Below the pieces are notes generated by a model. It searched no databases. It worked only from the letters and a program-made list of their open reading frames with translations, and was not told the origin of the DNA. Below are positions 34,395-43,603 of a stretch of 64,000 bases of DNA, one piece after another. This DNA is from Pseudarthrobacter sp. ATCC 49987 (lineage in GTDB: Bacteria; Actinomycetota; Actinomycetes; Actinomycetales; Micrococcaceae), in the NCBI RefSeq assembly GCF_009928425.1, contig NZ_JAABNS010000001.1:1302001-1366000 (forward strand), written 5' to 3'. Position numbers and translations under genes: made by a program. How positions within the stretch are numbered: position 1 is the first letter of the stretch; each line of letters begins with the position of its first letter.

Positions 34395-34916
34395 CTAGAT
34401 GACGAGCCTGACAGGGCCGGCAGTCTCGGGTCCGCCGCATGCCTCGCTGCCGCCCACCCGGGTCCAGTCCAGCTGCACCTCGCGCTGGGCCAGGACGCTC
34501 CCGTCTGCGGAATATGCCTTGATGGTCACCGTCTCCGGCGACCGCATCATCAGGCTGACCTTCCAGGTCCGGTCGTCGACCCGGGACGCTGTGAAGGGAC
34601 TGTAGGGCCGCCCGGACGCGGCTGCCCCGGACGCAGTTGGGTCCGGCGTGACCGGCAGGGATGTGGCCGGCCCGGGCACGGCGCCGGGGCTGACAGAGGT
34701 CTCAGGAATTCGGACCGGGCCATCGGCGCGGACGGAGCAGGCGTCCGCCGCGCAGAACTCAACCAGGCTAACCTTCCCAACGTTGCCATCGAGCGACACC
34801 GTGAGGGAGTTGAACCACGCAAGGGCAGGGCAGGCGTTTGGCACGGAGCCAGAGCAGCCGGCCGTTCCCACAACAAGCAGCAGCCCGAGCGCCAGGCGGA
34901 CCGGTCCCGGCTTCAC
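34395..34916 (-). CDS. Putative lipoprotein, unknown
   Basis: A 173-residue exported protein: basic start, hydrophobic core and lipobox V-G-T-A-G-C with lipidated Cys21. The mature part has four Cys, which may form disulfides, and a Pro/Thr/Ala linker, then a beta-rich segment. The ATG overlaps the pfkB stop by 4 bp, so it is translationally coupled to a sugar kinase, an odd pairing. Confidence 0.7.
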   Translation of the reverse strand: MKPGPVRLALGLLLVVGTAGCSGSVPNACPALAWFNSLTVSLDGNVGKVSLVEFCAADACSVRADGPVRIPETSVSPGAVPGPATSLPVTPDPTASGAAASGRPYSPFTASRVDDRTWKVSLMMRSPETVTIKAYSADGSVLAQREVQLDWTRVGGSEACGGPETAGPVRLVI

Positions 34917-35872
34917 TCGGCGGCCCCGCCTGCATTCCCGTCTTGGGCGGCGAGTTCGGCTTCCAGCCGTTCCACATCCTCGCGGTGGCAGAGTTCGGTG
35001 GCGGACGTGGTCACCGTGGCGCTACCGGCGGCGACGGCGGCCCGGAGCGCGTCCTCAAGGGTTCGGCCCTGGGCCAGGCGGAGCACGAACGCGGCCAGGA
35101 AGCTGTCGCCGGCTCCGACGGTGCTTGTCACCTTCACCCGGGGCACGGCCAGCCGCAGGATCCCGGATTTCGAGGCGAGCACGGCTCCCTCGCCGCCGAG
35201 GGTCAGTGCGACGTGTTCCGCGGAGCCGTCCGCGACCAGTGCCGCGGCCGCCTCGACCTGGCTTTCGTCGCTATCCAGGGTCGTTCCGAAGTGCAGCCCC
35301 AACTCCCGGCGGCTCGGCTTGACCAGGAACACCCCCTCGGCGAGGGCGTCGGCCAGCGCCGGTCCGGAGGCGTCCACAATGCAGCGGGCATCCCGCTGGC
35401 GCGCCAGCCGGGCCACCTGGGCGTAAAAGTCCTCCGGAACGCCCGGCGGAAGGCTGCCGCTGGCCACGACATACCCGCCCACCGGGATCGAGTCCGCCAC
35501 GAGCGCCAGGCATAAGCGCCACTCGGGCTCACTCAGCTCGGGGCCCTGCAGCACGAAGCGGAACTGTTTTCCCGTCGTCGTCTCATCAACTGTGAAGTCC
35601 TCGCGGGTACTCCCGTGGATCGGCACGGCCAGGGTGGGGACGCGTTCGGCTTCGATGAGGCGGCGGTAGGCCTCTCCGGTGGGTCCGCCGGCGGTGTAGA
35701 CCGCCAGGGTCCGGCCGCCGAGGCGCTGCACCACCCGGGACACGTTTACGCCGCCACCGCCGGGGTCGAGGCGGCTGGTGCCGCAGCGCAGCTTGTGGCC
35801 GCTGATGACGCGCTCGGTGGTGGTGCTGACGTCCAGTGCGGGGTTTATGGTGAGCGTGAGGATGGGCTGCAT
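34913..35872 (-). CDS. pfkB: 6-phosphofructokinase II-like (PfkB family)
   Basis: A ribokinase-fold sugar-phosphate kinase most like E. coli PfkB: G-H-K-L-R-C, the D-P-G-G-G-G-V-N-V-S-R substrate loop, V-A-S-G-S-L-P-P-G-V, D-A-S-G and the C-terminal anion-hole motif T-V-G-A-G-D-S with the catalytic Asp. It should phosphorylate fructose 6-phosphate; 1-phosphofructokinase or tagatose-6-phosphate kinase activity cannot be excluded. ATG 35872 (319 aa) matches the family start. ATG 35896 is attractive as a leaderless start, since TATGCT lies 7 nt before it. Divergent from ppk2. Confidence 0.85.
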   Translation of the reverse strand: MQPILTLTINPALDVSTTTERVISGHKLRCGTSRLDPGGGGVNVSRVVQRLGGRTLAVYTAGGPTGEAYRRLIEAERVPTLAVPIHGSTREDFTVDETTTGKQFRFVLQGPELSEPEWRLCLALVADSIPVGGYVVASGSLPPGVPEDFYAQVARLARQRDARCIVDASGPALADALAEGVFLVKPSRRELGLHFGTTLDSDESQVEAAAALVADGSAEHVALTLGGEGAVLASKSGILRLAVPRVKVTSTVGAGDSFLAAFVLRLAQGRTLEDALRAAVAAGSATVTTSATELCHREDVERLEAELAAQDGNAGGAAE

Positions 35873-36032
35873 CGCCATCGGTCTGGGGGGTTCCATGGCC
35901 CAAGCATAGGAGCACGGGGTTGCTGGTGTCCCGGGGCAGGACGTCCCCTTGTGGCCGGTCGGCTGCTCCGCGAGAATGGGCGCGGCAGGATGGGCGCGAC
36001 GAAAGTCCGCGGTCACGAGTGGAACGGGAACC

Positions 36033-36929
36033 ATGGCACATCGCAAGGGCGGCGACGGCAAGGCCGGCTCCGGCAAGGTACAGTCTGGCCGGAAGGGCAG
36101 CAAGGGACCCGATTCAAACGGGCAAGGGCGGCTGGCCCTCAGCGTTTACGAGGCCGAACTCTTCCGGCTCCAGGCCGAGCTCGTCGCGCTCCAGGAATGG
36201 GTCCGCAGCACGGGCGCGCGTGTGCTGGTGATTTTTGAGGGACGCGACGCCGCCGGCAAGGGCAGCGCAATCAAGCGGGTCACCGAATACCTGAATCCGC
36301 GCGTTGCCCGCATCGTGGCGCTGCCGGCCCCGACGGAGCGGCAGCGCGGTGAATGGTATTTCCAGCGCTACGTGGAGCATCTTCCCGCCGCGGGGGAGAT
36401 CGTCCTGATGGACCGCTCCTGGTACAACCGCGCCGGCGTCGAACATGTGATGGGATTCTGCACGCCCACGGAACACAAGCGTTTTATGGCCCAATGCCCG
36501 GTCTTTGAACGCCTGCTGGTCCAGGACGGGATCCTGCTGTTCAAGTACTGGTTCTCGATCAGCCATGCGGAACAGGAGCGGCGCTTCAAGTCCCGGATGG
36601 ATGACCCGTTGCGGCAATGGAAACTCTCGCCGATGGACCGGGAGGCAATCCTCCGGTGGGAGGACTACTCCCGGGCCAAGGATGACATGTTCATGCAGAC
36701 AGATACCGCCGAATCGCCCTGGTTTGTGGTCGAGGCGGAGGACAAACGCCGCGCACGGATCAACATGATCGCCCACCTGCTCTCCAGCATCGATTACACC
36801 GAAGTCCGGATGGAGCCGGTGACCCTGCCGGAACGACCGAAGGCCGTCAACTACACGCGCCCCCCACGGGATCTTTTCCGTTACGTTCCGGACCATGCCG
36901 CCATGCTGCAAAAGTCCGGCGAGGACTAA
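36033..36929 (+). CDS. ppk2: Polyphosphate kinase 2
   Basis: Transfers phosphate between polyphosphate and nucleoside diphosphates. The 298-residue protein has Walker A G-R-D-A-A-G-K-G (70-77), Walker B L-M-D-R-S-W-Y-N-R (125-133) and a lid region (R-F-K-S-R). The sequence resembles the one-domain class. The first ~35 residues are a basic Gly/Lys/Ser tail. ATG 36033 is preceded by A-C-G-G-G-A-A; longer starts overlap the pfkB promoter. Near pfkB it could supply ATP from polyphosphate, by inference only. Confidence 0.93.
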   Translation: MAHRKGGDGKAGSGKVQSGRKGSKGPDSNGQGRLALSVYEAELFRLQAELVALQEWVRSTGARVLVIFEGRDAAGKGSAIKRVTEYLNPRVARIVALPAPTERQRGEWYFQRYVEHLPAAGEIVLMDRSWYNRAGVEHVMGFCTPTEHKRFMAQCPVFERLLVQDGILLFKYWFSISHAEQERRFKSRMDDPLRQWKLSPMDREAILRWEDYSRAKDDMFMQTDTAESPWFVVEAEDKRRARINMIAHLLSSIDYTEVRMEPVTLPERPKAVNYTRPPRDLFRYVPDHAAMLQKSGED

Positions 36930-36981
36930 TAGTGCCGCTGATCCGGTGCCGGGGCCCGGCCCGGGCAGGTAGGGTACCGGC

Positions 36982-37686
36982 ATGGACATCATCCTGGTAC
37001 CCGGATTCTGGTTGGACGCCTCGTCGTGGGAGGAGGTGACCCCGCCGCTTGTCGCGGCCGGACATCAGGTCCACCCGCTCACGCTGCCCGGGCTGGAATC
37101 GGCCAACGCGCCGCGGGCCGGCATTGGACTGCGCACCCACATTGACGCCGTCGTGGCGAAGATCGACGAGTTTGATGCCCCGGTGGTCCTGGTGGGCCAT
37201 TCGGGCGGAGGCGCCATCATCCACGGCGCCGTCGACTCGCGCCCGGACCGGGTGGCCAGGGCCATCTACGTTGACAGCGGTCCGCTCGGCAACGGCGGTG
37301 TCATCAACGATGAGCTGCCGGATGACGGCGACGACGTGCCGCTTCCGCCGTGGGAGTTGTTCGATGACGAAGACCTCACCGACCTCGACCAGGAGCTGCG
37401 GGCCATGTTCCGGGCCCGTGCCGTTCCGCAGCCGAAGGGTGTGGCCCAGGACCAGCAGCGGCTGCACGACGAGCGCCGCTATGATGTCCCGGCCACGGTC
37501 ATCGCCTGCGAGTTTCCGTCCTCCATGCTGATCGAAATGATCGGGGCCGGCCACCCCTATGTCGCGGAGCTCGGCAGCGTCCGGGACGTCGACTACGTGG
37601 ACCTGCCCACCGGGCACTGGCCGCAGTTCACGAAGCCCGTTGAACTCGGGGCGGCGATCCTGGCCGCCGTCGAGCGGAGACCGTGA
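36982..37686 (+). CDS. Alpha/beta hydrolase
   Basis: A 234-residue cytoplasmic hydrolase of the EstC-like type: N-terminal V-P-G-F-W-L-D-A-S-S-W oxyanion segment, nucleophile Ser74 in G-H-S-G-G-G, and C-terminal G-H-W-P-Q-F with the catalytic His. A strongly acidic stretch (about 112-130) forms a probable cap. Substrate unknown. It follows ppk2 by 52 bp and converges on def. Confidence 0.82.
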   Translation: MDIILVPGFWLDASSWEEVTPPLVAAGHQVHPLTLPGLESANAPRAGIGLRTHIDAVVAKIDEFDAPVVLVGHSGGGAIIHGAVDSRPDRVARAIYVDSGPLGNGGVINDELPDDGDDVPLPPWELFDDEDLTDLDQELRAMFRARAVPQPKGVAQDQQRLHDERRYDVPATVIACEFPSSMLIEMIGAGHPYVAELGSVRDVDYVDLPTGHWPQFTKPVELGAAILAAVERRP

Positions 37687-37696
37687 CCCAAGGACC

Positions 37697-38269
37697 CTAG
37701 TGCCCGAAGGGGTCCGGGTCCACGCCCGGCATCCAGGTCAGCCCGGGGACGCCCCAGCCGCTCTTTTTGGCCTGATTCATGGCCTTGCGGGCGTACCGGT
37801 CGATCAGCCGGTTGACATAGAGCTTGCCGTCGAGGTGGTCGTATTCGTGCTGGATCACCCGGGCGAACCAACCTGTCGCCTCGAAATCGACCGGCTTGCC
37901 GTCGCCGTCGAAGCCCTGCACCCTGGCCCATTCCGCGCGCTTGAGCGGGTACTGCCCGCCGGGGAAGGACAGGCAGCCTTCGTCTTCCTCGTCCGGATCC
38001 GGCAGGGCGCCGGAAATCTTGGAGAGGGTCAGCACCGGGTTGACGACGGCTCCAGACGGCGGGGCGCCGTCGTCGTTGTCGTACTTGTAGATGAAAAGCC
38101 GTTTGCCGACCCCGACCTGGGGCGCGGCGAGACCGACGCCGTTGGCGGCGTCGTTGGTCTCGAACATGTCGGCGATGAGCCTCCGGAGTTCGTCGTCGAA
38201 GACTTCAACCTCGGCGGCCCGGCGGTGGAGTACGGGCTCACCCCAGATCGTGATGGGCAGAACGGTCAT
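37697..38269 (-). CDS. def: Peptide deformylase
   Basis: Removes the formyl group from nascent proteins. The 190-residue metalloenzyme has motif 1 G-V-G-L-A-A-P-Q-V-G (44-53), motif 2 E-G-C-L-S-F-P-G with ligand Cys99, and motif 3 H-E-Y-D-H with His141, Glu142 and His145. ATG 38269 has G-A-G-G-A-A upstream. An acidic insert D-P-D-E-E-D-E precedes motif 2. The methionine aminopeptidase gene lies 5 kb away. Confidence 0.96.
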   Translation of the reverse strand: MTVLPITIWGEPVLHRRAAEVEVFDDELRRLIADMFETNDAANGVGLAAPQVGVGKRLFIYKYDNDDGAPPSGAVVNPVLTLSKISGALPDPDEEDEGCLSFPGGQYPLKRAEWARVQGFDGDGKPVDFEATGWFARVIQHEYDHLDGKLYVNRLIDRYARKAMNQAKKSGWGVPGLTWMPGVDPDPFGH

Positions 38270-38315
38270 GTCGGGAAAGTTCCTCTGGTGCTTGGCTGTC
38301 AAAAACGGGGCCGGG

Positions 38316-39470
38316 TCAGCCGGCGATGGTGCGGCCGACGACGTCGCGCATGATTTCGTTCGTGCCGCCGAAGATGGTCAGCAGCCGGGCGGCCAGGAAG
38401 GCCTGCGCCACGGGGTATTCCATGATGTAGCCGTAGCCGCCGTGCAGCTGGAGGCACCGGTCGGTGACGGACTTGGCACGCTCGGACGCCCACAGCTTCG
38501 CGCGGGCGGCGGAGGCGGCGTCGAGTTCCCCGGCGTTGAAAGCCTGGATGGCCCGGTCAACGTACGTTTCGGTGACTTCGACCTCGGTGAGGATGTCGGC
38601 CAGTTCAAAACGGCTGTTCTGGAAGTCGATGATCCGCTCGCCGAAGGCGTTACGGTCCTTCGTGTAGCGGACGGTCGCCTCGTAGACGGCGCGGACGACG
38701 GCGGAGCTCGCCACCGCGATCGCGAGCCGGCCCTGGGGGAGCTGCTCGGCGGCGTACTGCAGGCCCTTGCCCTCTTCGCCGACGAGGTCCGTGTGCGGAA
38801 CCCGGACGTTGTCGAAGAACAGCTCTGCGGTATCCGAGGCCTTGAGGCCCATTTTGTCCAGCTGGTTGCCGGCGGTGTAACCCTCGCCCTTGTGGACCAT
38901 GAACAGGGAGAAGGAGTCCTGCTTTCCCCGGCCGGCGCTGCCGTCGGTGCGGGCCAGGACCAGGGAGGCATCCCCGGAGATGCCGTTGCCGATGAAGGTC
39001 TTCTGCCCGGTGATCAGCCAGTCGTCGCCGTCGCGGACGGCCTTGGTGCGGATGCCGCGGAGGTCCGATCCGGCTCCCGGCTCGGTCCAGGCGATCGAGG
39101 TGACCTTTTCGCCCGAGGCCATGCCGGGCAGCCAGCGGCCCTTGAGGTCGTCGGAGCCGTAGGCCAGCAGGTGGGGGAGCACCATGTCATCGTGGAGGTG
39201 GAAGGCCAGGCCCACCGCAAGGTGGTTGCTCTTGGCGAACTCCTCGTCCAGCACGGCGCGGAAGCGGTAGTCGTTCATGCCCATGCCGCCGAACTCTTCA
39301 GGCACGGCCAGGCCCAGCAGGCCCTGCTCGCCGGCCGCCGTCCACAGCTCCCGGGACATCATGTGGTCCTTGTCCCACTGGGCGTAGTGCGGTGCGACGG
39401 CGCGGGTATTGAACTCGGCTGCCATCTCACGGAACATCTCGTGGTCTTCTTCAAAAAGTGTGCGCTTCAA
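38316..39470 (-). CDS. Acyl-CoA dehydrogenase
   Basis: A flavoprotein oxidising acyl-CoA to enoyl-CoA. The 384-residue sequence shows the three-domain family pattern: A-W-T-E-P-G-A-G-S-D (about 122-131), the G-x-K-x-F-I-G-N-G segment, and the C-terminal Q-L-H-G-G-Y-G-Y with F-G-G-T-N-E-I-M-R. I chose TTG 39470 because G-G-A-A-G-G-A-A lies upstream and family conservation begins there; ATG 39497 has no ribosome site. The chain-length class is unclear. It is 46 bp upstream of def on the same strand. Confidence 0.93.
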   Translation of the reverse strand: MKRTLFEEDHEMFREMAAEFNTRAVAPHYAQWDKDHMMSRELWTAAGEQGLLGLAVPEEFGGMGMNDYRFRAVLDEEFAKSNHLAVGLAFHLHDDMVLPHLLAYGSDDLKGRWLPGMASGEKVTSIAWTEPGAGSDLRGIRTKAVRDGDDWLITGQKTFIGNGISGDASLVLARTDGSAGRGKQDSFSLFMVHKGEGYTAGNQLDKMGLKASDTAELFFDNVRVPHTDLVGEEGKGLQYAAEQLPQGRLAIAVASSAVVRAVYEATVRYTKDRNAFGERIIDFQNSRFELADILTEVEVTETYVDRAIQAFNAGELDAASAARAKLWASERAKSVTDRCLQLHGGYGYIMEYPVAQAFLAARLLTIFGGTNEIMRDVVGRTIAG

Positions 39471-39509
39471 CGCAGTTCCTTCCGTGCACGGTTCCATGGA
39501 CAGACAACA

Positions 39510-39539
39510 AAGGCCGCACCGGATATCCGGTACGGCCTT
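39510..39539 (-). terminator. Terminator of tRNA-His
   Basis: AAGGCCG-C-ACCGG and CCGGT-A-CGGCCTT pair around an ATAT loop with one mismatch. It lies 37 bp past the 3' end of the tRNA in the direction of transcription. Confidence 0.7.
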
Positions 39540-39576
39540 CGTCTGAGGTCGGACAATTACTGCCGTCCTTCGTGAG

Positions 39577-39650
39577 GGTGAGCGACGGGGGTTGAACCCG
39601 CGACCTCCTGGACCACAACCAGGCGCTCTGCCAACTGAGCTACGCCCACC
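39577..39650 (-). tRNA. tRNA-His (GUG)
   Basis: The reverse strand folds as a cloverleaf with acceptor GTGGGCG/CGCTCAC, anticodon stem CCTGG/CCAGG and loop TTGTGGT (anticodon GTG). The extra G-1 at 39650 pairs with C73 at 39577, the identity pair of tRNA-His. CCA is not encoded. Confidence 0.95.
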
Positions 39651-39780
39651 ATGTGCCCCGCCACGCCCTCCGGCGAACCGGCTGGCTGAAAAGGCAACGA
39701 CAAATAGCTTACCTGTTCTTCGGGGCCACTTTTGCCACTTTTCGGGTTTTCGCCAAAATTTTCCGCAAACGTGGCGCAGA

Positions 39781-40410
39781 TTACTCGGCCGGTGCCGGTT
39801 GTTCCGCCGTTCCCATGACTTTTTTGGCGATCAGCTGCGCCGTGGCGCTGTCCGGCCCCGGCGCGGGTACGAAGACGGCCTCGCGGTAGTAGCGCAGCTC
39901 ATCAATGGAGTCCTGGATGTCGCCGAGGGCCCGGTGGCCGCCGAGCTTGGCGGGGGACTGGAAGTAGGCCCGCGCGTACCAGCGCCGGGAGAGCTCCTTG
40001 ATGGTGCTCACGTCGATGACCCGGTAGTGCAGGTGCTCCACCAGTTCGGGCATGTCACGGACCAGGAAGACACGGTCGGTGCCCACCGAGTTGCCGCCCA
40101 GCGGCGCCTTTTTCGGGTCCGGCACCCACTTCTTGATGTAGTCCAGGACGATGGCCTGGGCCTCCGCCATGGTCTTGCCGTGCGGGAGTTCCGCCAGGAG
40201 CCCGGAGCGGGTGTGCATGTCGCGGACGAAGTCGTTCATCTGCGCCAGGGCGGCGTCATCGGGCTTGATGACGACGTCGACGCCGTCACCGAGGATATTG
40301 AGCTCCGAGTCCGTCACCAGCGCGGCCACCTCGATGAGGGCGTCGTTCGTGGTGTCCAGGCCGGTCATTTCGCAGTCGATCCAGACGATGCGTTCATTAG
40401 ATATAGGCAC
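39781..40410 (-). CDS. orn: Oligoribonuclease
   Basis: A 3'-5' exoribonuclease that clears 2-5 nt RNAs and pGpG. The 209-residue DEDDh enzyme has W-I-D-C-E-M-T-G (Asp12, Glu14), the second Asp in the central region, and H-R-A-L-G-D-I near residue 158. The GTG start is at 40410. The last ~20 residues are an Ala/Pro/Glu tail beyond the fold. Next to tRNA-His as in related genomes. Confidence 0.95.
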   Translation of the reverse strand: MPISNERIVWIDCEMTGLDTTNDALIEVAALVTDSELNILGDGVDVVIKPDDAALAQMNDFVRDMHTRSGLLAELPHGKTMAEAQAIVLDYIKKWVPDPKKAPLGGNSVGTDRVFLVRDMPELVEHLHYRVIDVSTIKELSRRWYARAYFQSPAKLGGHRALGDIQDSIDELRYYREAVFVPAPGPDSATAQLIAKKVMGTAEQPAPAE

Positions 40411-40570
40411 GCGCCCAGCCTACCGTTTCGCCGCCGCCGGGCGGTCCGGTGCTAGGATTTCGGGTACGCGTGCGTTGAAATGTTTCGTCATCGCGGCGCG
40501 CCCCCCCGGCCCGTTCAAACGGCCGGCTGCGGGCGGGAAAGTGCCCCACAACAGATTGGACGATCCTGAG

Positions 40571-42118
40571 ATGACGGCGCCTGCAGGGAAAACGGCTGCC
40601 GGCACGTCCCCGGCGGCATCCGTTGCTGAAGTCGACAACGCCCGTTCGCCGCTTCTGGCAGGATTCATTGGCTCTCTCTTTATGGCGATCGGTTCGCTCG
40701 GCGTGGGCTGGCTCGCGCCTGCTTCCGAACTCCGCCGTGTGCCGCTGTTCATCTGGATGCGCACCGAGGCAGTCGGCGTCGGACTGTGCATTGTGCTGCT
40801 CGCCGTCGGCGGGATGCTCCTCGTCCGCGCGTGGCTCCGGCTCGGACAGCGCGTGCGGGTCTGGGGGGCGGAGGCCCGCAAGGCCACACTGCAGGCGGTT
40901 GTCCTGTGGGGGCTGCCCCTCATGTTCTCCGTTCCGCTGTTCAGCCGCGACGTCTACGCCTATATCGGGCAGGGCCGCCTGATGGTGGAGGGCTTCAACC
41001 CGTACGAAAACGGCATCTCCGCGCTGTCGAACTATTTCCAGCTCGGCGCCGACAAAATGTGGACCGAGGCGCCGGTACCGTATGGCCAGTTCTTCCTCTG
41101 GATCGAGCAGTTCGTCGTCTGGTCCACCAACGTGCATCCCGAGGGCAGCATTATGCTGTTCCGCCTCGCCGCGCTGGTGGGGATCGTCCTGTGCATCATC
41201 TACGTGCCGAAACTGGCCGAACTGCACGGTGTCAACCCGCACCGCGCCCTGTGGCTCACCGCTGCCAACCCGCTCTTCCTGACCAACTTCATCGCGAGCG
41301 TCCACAACGACGCCCTCATGATCGGCCTGGCCCTGGCCGGGCTGTACTACTGCGCCACCCGGCGTGTCATCCTCGGCCTGGTCCTCGTGACCCTGTCCAT
41401 CTCGGTCAAGCCCATCACGATCGTCTTCCTGCCCTTCATCGGCCTGCTGTGGGCCGGAAAAAGCGCAAGCTGGCCGCGGAAGTTCGTTTTTTGGGGGCTC
41501 ACCGCCGGCATCAGCCTGGCCCTGCTGTACGCCATGAGCCTGGTCAACGGCTTCGGCTTCGGCTGGATCAACGGACTCTCCGCCCCGGGCAGCATCTGGA
41601 TCTGGTATGCCCCCGTCGGGCTGCTGGGCCTCGTGGTTGCCTCGATCTTCAACGCCTTCGGACTCGACGGCTGGGGGCTGGCCAAATGGGTGTACGACGC
41701 CGGCAAGCTGCTGGCGCTCGGTATCATCGCCTGGCAGATCTTCCGCGGCGACTATGACCGCCTCATTCGGCGCCTCACGCTGGCGTTCGCCGCCGTCGTC
41801 GTCCTCGCCCCGATGATCCAGTCCTGGTACGTCGTCTGGCTTATCCCGCTCTTCGCCGTCACCGGCATCCGTGATGACTGGCAGGTCAAGGCCCTGTACT
41901 TCATCGTGTCATTCTTTATGGTCTACGCGATCTCGGACCAGCTGGAAGTCTTCCCCTACCTGCAGACCGCGGATCTCGGCCTGGCGCTGGCCCTGGCACG
42001 CAACGCTGCCGCGATCATTGCCCTGCTCTTCGCCCTGTACCTGATCTTCCTGGACCCCAAGACCAAGCTGCTGTTCAGCAAGTCCGAGGAACCGGTCACC
42101 ACCCGCCCGGTCATCTAA
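40571..42118 (+). CDS. MptB-like polyprenol-phosphomannose alpha-1,6-mannosyltransferase
   Basis: A 515-residue integral membrane glycosyltransferase (GT-C fold) with about 12 predicted transmembrane helices. The first extracytoplasmic loop carries the acidic S-R-D-V-Y-A-Y segment typical of MptA/MptB, followed by G-R-L. In Corynebacterineae MptB starts the mannan core of lipomannan; here a role in lipomannan-like polymers is inferred. ATG 40571 gives a short cytoplasmic tail; the open frame further upstream overlaps orn and is not coding. The last 8 bp overlap the convergent alkD-like gene. Confidence 0.85.
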   Translation: MTAPAGKTAAGTSPAASVAEVDNARSPLLAGFIGSLFMAIGSLGVGWLAPASELRRVPLFIWMRTEAVGVGLCIVLLAVGGMLLVRAWLRLGQRVRVWGAEARKATLQAVVLWGLPLMFSVPLFSRDVYAYIGQGRLMVEGFNPYENGISALSNYFQLGADKMWTEAPVPYGQFFLWIEQFVVWSTNVHPEGSIMLFRLAALVGIVLCIIYVPKLAELHGVNPHRALWLTAANPLFLTNFIASVHNDALMIGLALAGLYYCATRRVILGLVLVTLSISVKPITIVFLPFIGLLWAGKSASWPRKFVFWGLTAGISLALLYAMSLVNGFGFGWINGLSAPGSIWIWYAPVGLLGLVVASIFNAFGLDGWGLAKWVYDAGKLLALGIIAWQIFRGDYDRLIRRLTLAFAAVVVLAPMIQSWYVVWLIPLFAVTGIRDDWQVKALYFIVSFFMVYAISDQLEVFPYLQTADLGLALALARNAAAIIALLFALYLIFLDPKTKLLFSKSEEPVTTRPVI

Positions 42119-42791
42119 GCTTCCGTAGCGCCTCCCGGCGGGACAGCGGGCTGAGTGCTTCGCCGTGCCGTGCCGCGAAGTCCCGGACCCAGCCCGGGTC
42201 CGTGGCGGCGTAGTCACGCAGGGCCCAGCCAATCGCTTTCCGGATGAAGAACTCGGGGTCGGCCAGGTTGGACTCGATGACCGCAGCGAGCAGCGCAGGG
42301 TCGGTGGCGGATTTGGCGCCCAGCTGCGCCGTGATGGCGGCCCGCCGGATCCAGAAGTCCGCGTCGGTGCTCCAGCCGAGCAGTACGCGGGACATGTCCT
42401 CCCGGTGTGTCTGCAGCAGCTCGCACAGCCGGTGCGAGACTCCGTCCACCAGATCCCACCAGGCGCCGCTGCGGATGATCTCCTCGTAGAGAGGGAGCAT
42501 GCTCAACTCACCCGCGGCCAGCCTCAGACCGGTCAGGTCGATGGCCGCATAGCGTTCCTCCCGCCAGCGTGCGCCCCGCCACAGCTCCAGGACGTCGGAC
42601 TGCAGCTCCTCGAGGGAACCGGGAGGCAGCTCCGTGGCGGCGGCCTTAACGATCCGCCGGACCTCCGGAACCCGGACCCCCAGCGAGGGCATATCGGATT
42701 TCATATAGGCCTGCGCGCCCGCCGCCCGGACGGGATCGGCTGCCGCGGACAGCCGTAAGCGGATCGCGGACATCAGCTCAGGGTTGGCCAT
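42111..42791 (-). CDS. AlkD-like DNA alkylation repair protein
   Basis: A 226-residue all-helical protein of HEAT-like repeats, as in AlkD DNA glycosylases that remove 3- and 7-alkylpurines. The W-W-D-L-V-D segment carries the conserved Trp and catalytic-type Asp. The G-V-R-V-P-E-V-R-R start region and F-I-R-K-A-I-G-W-A-L-R-D-Y block match the family. It overlaps the mptB-like gene tail-to-tail and is divergent from map with only 44 bp between starts. Confidence 0.88.
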   Translation of the reverse strand: MANPELMSAIRLRLSAAADPVRAAGAQAYMKSDMPSLGVRVPEVRRIVKAAATELPPGSLEELQSDVLELWRGARWREERYAAIDLTGLRLAAGELSMLPLYEEIIRSGAWWDLVDGVSHRLCELLQTHREDMSRVLLGWSTDADFWIRRAAITAQLGAKSATDPALLAAVIESNLADPEFFIRKAIGWALRDYAATDPGWVRDFAARHGEALSPLSRREALRKLR

Positions 42792-42835
42792 GAGGCAACT
42801 TTAGCCACGCCGCGGCTGGCCCTAGAGTTGAAGGC

Positions 42836-43603
42836 ATGTCGATGATCAAGACCCCAGCCGAGATTGCCCTGATGCGCGCCGCCGGCCGGGTGGTGGCCAA
42901 CACGCTGGAACGTGTCCGGGAGGCTGCCGCCGTCGGCGTGTCCCTGAAGGAACTGGACGAGGTGGCCGCGGCGACGATTGCGGCCGCCGGAGCGACGCCG
43001 GCTTTCCTGAACTACAAGCCGCGGTGGGCTTCGGTGCCGTTTCCCGGGGTCATCTGCACGTCGGTGAACGACGCCGTGGTGCACGGCATCCCCAATGGTT
43101 ACCGGCTCCAGGACGGGGACCTGCTCAGCGTGGACTGCGGCGCGTTCCTCGAAGGCTGGTGCGGTGACGCGGCCATCAGCTTCATCGTGGGCGCCGCGGA
43201 CCCGGTGGACCAGGCCCTGATCGACGCCACAGACGCTGCCCTCGCCCGTGGCATCGAGGCTGCCCGGATCGGCAACAAAATGGGGGATCTCGGCTACGCG
43301 ATTGGCGGGGCAGCACGCCGCGCCGGCTACGGGCTGCTGGCAGACCATGGCGGCCACGGGATCGGCAAGACCATGCACGCCGAGCCGCACGTTCCCAACG
43401 ACGGCCGGCCCGGCCGCGGTATCAAGCTGACCGAGGGCCTGGTCATCGCGATCGAACCGATGCTCATTCTGGGCGGCAAGGACGATTACTTCCACGACGA
43501 CGACGAATGGACCCTGCGCTCGGCCAACGGCCGCCGCGCCGCCCACAGCGAGCACACTGTGGCCGTCACGAAGGATGGCCCGGTCATTCTGACCCTGCCT
43601 TAG
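42836..43603 (+). CDS. map: Methionine aminopeptidase type I
   Basis: Removes N-terminal Met. The 255-residue pita-bread enzyme has all five metal ligands: Asp100, Asp111, His174, Glu207 and Glu239. No zinc-finger extension. The ATG follows G-A-A-G-G closely. It is not in the secY-adk operon, so it may be the second map paralogue common in actinobacteria. Its end overlaps the GNAT gene by 4 bp. Confidence 0.95.
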   Translation: MSMIKTPAEIALMRAAGRVVANTLERVREAAAVGVSLKELDEVAAATIAAAGATPAFLNYKPRWASVPFPGVICTSVNDAVVHGIPNGYRLQDGDLLSVDCGAFLEGWCGDAAISFIVGAADPVDQALIDATDAALARGIEAARIGNKMGDLGYAIGGAARRAGYGLLADHGGHGIGKTMHAEPHVPNDGRPGRGIKLTEGLVIAIEPMLILGGKDDYFHDDDEWTLRSANGRRAAHSEHTVAVTKDGPVILTLP

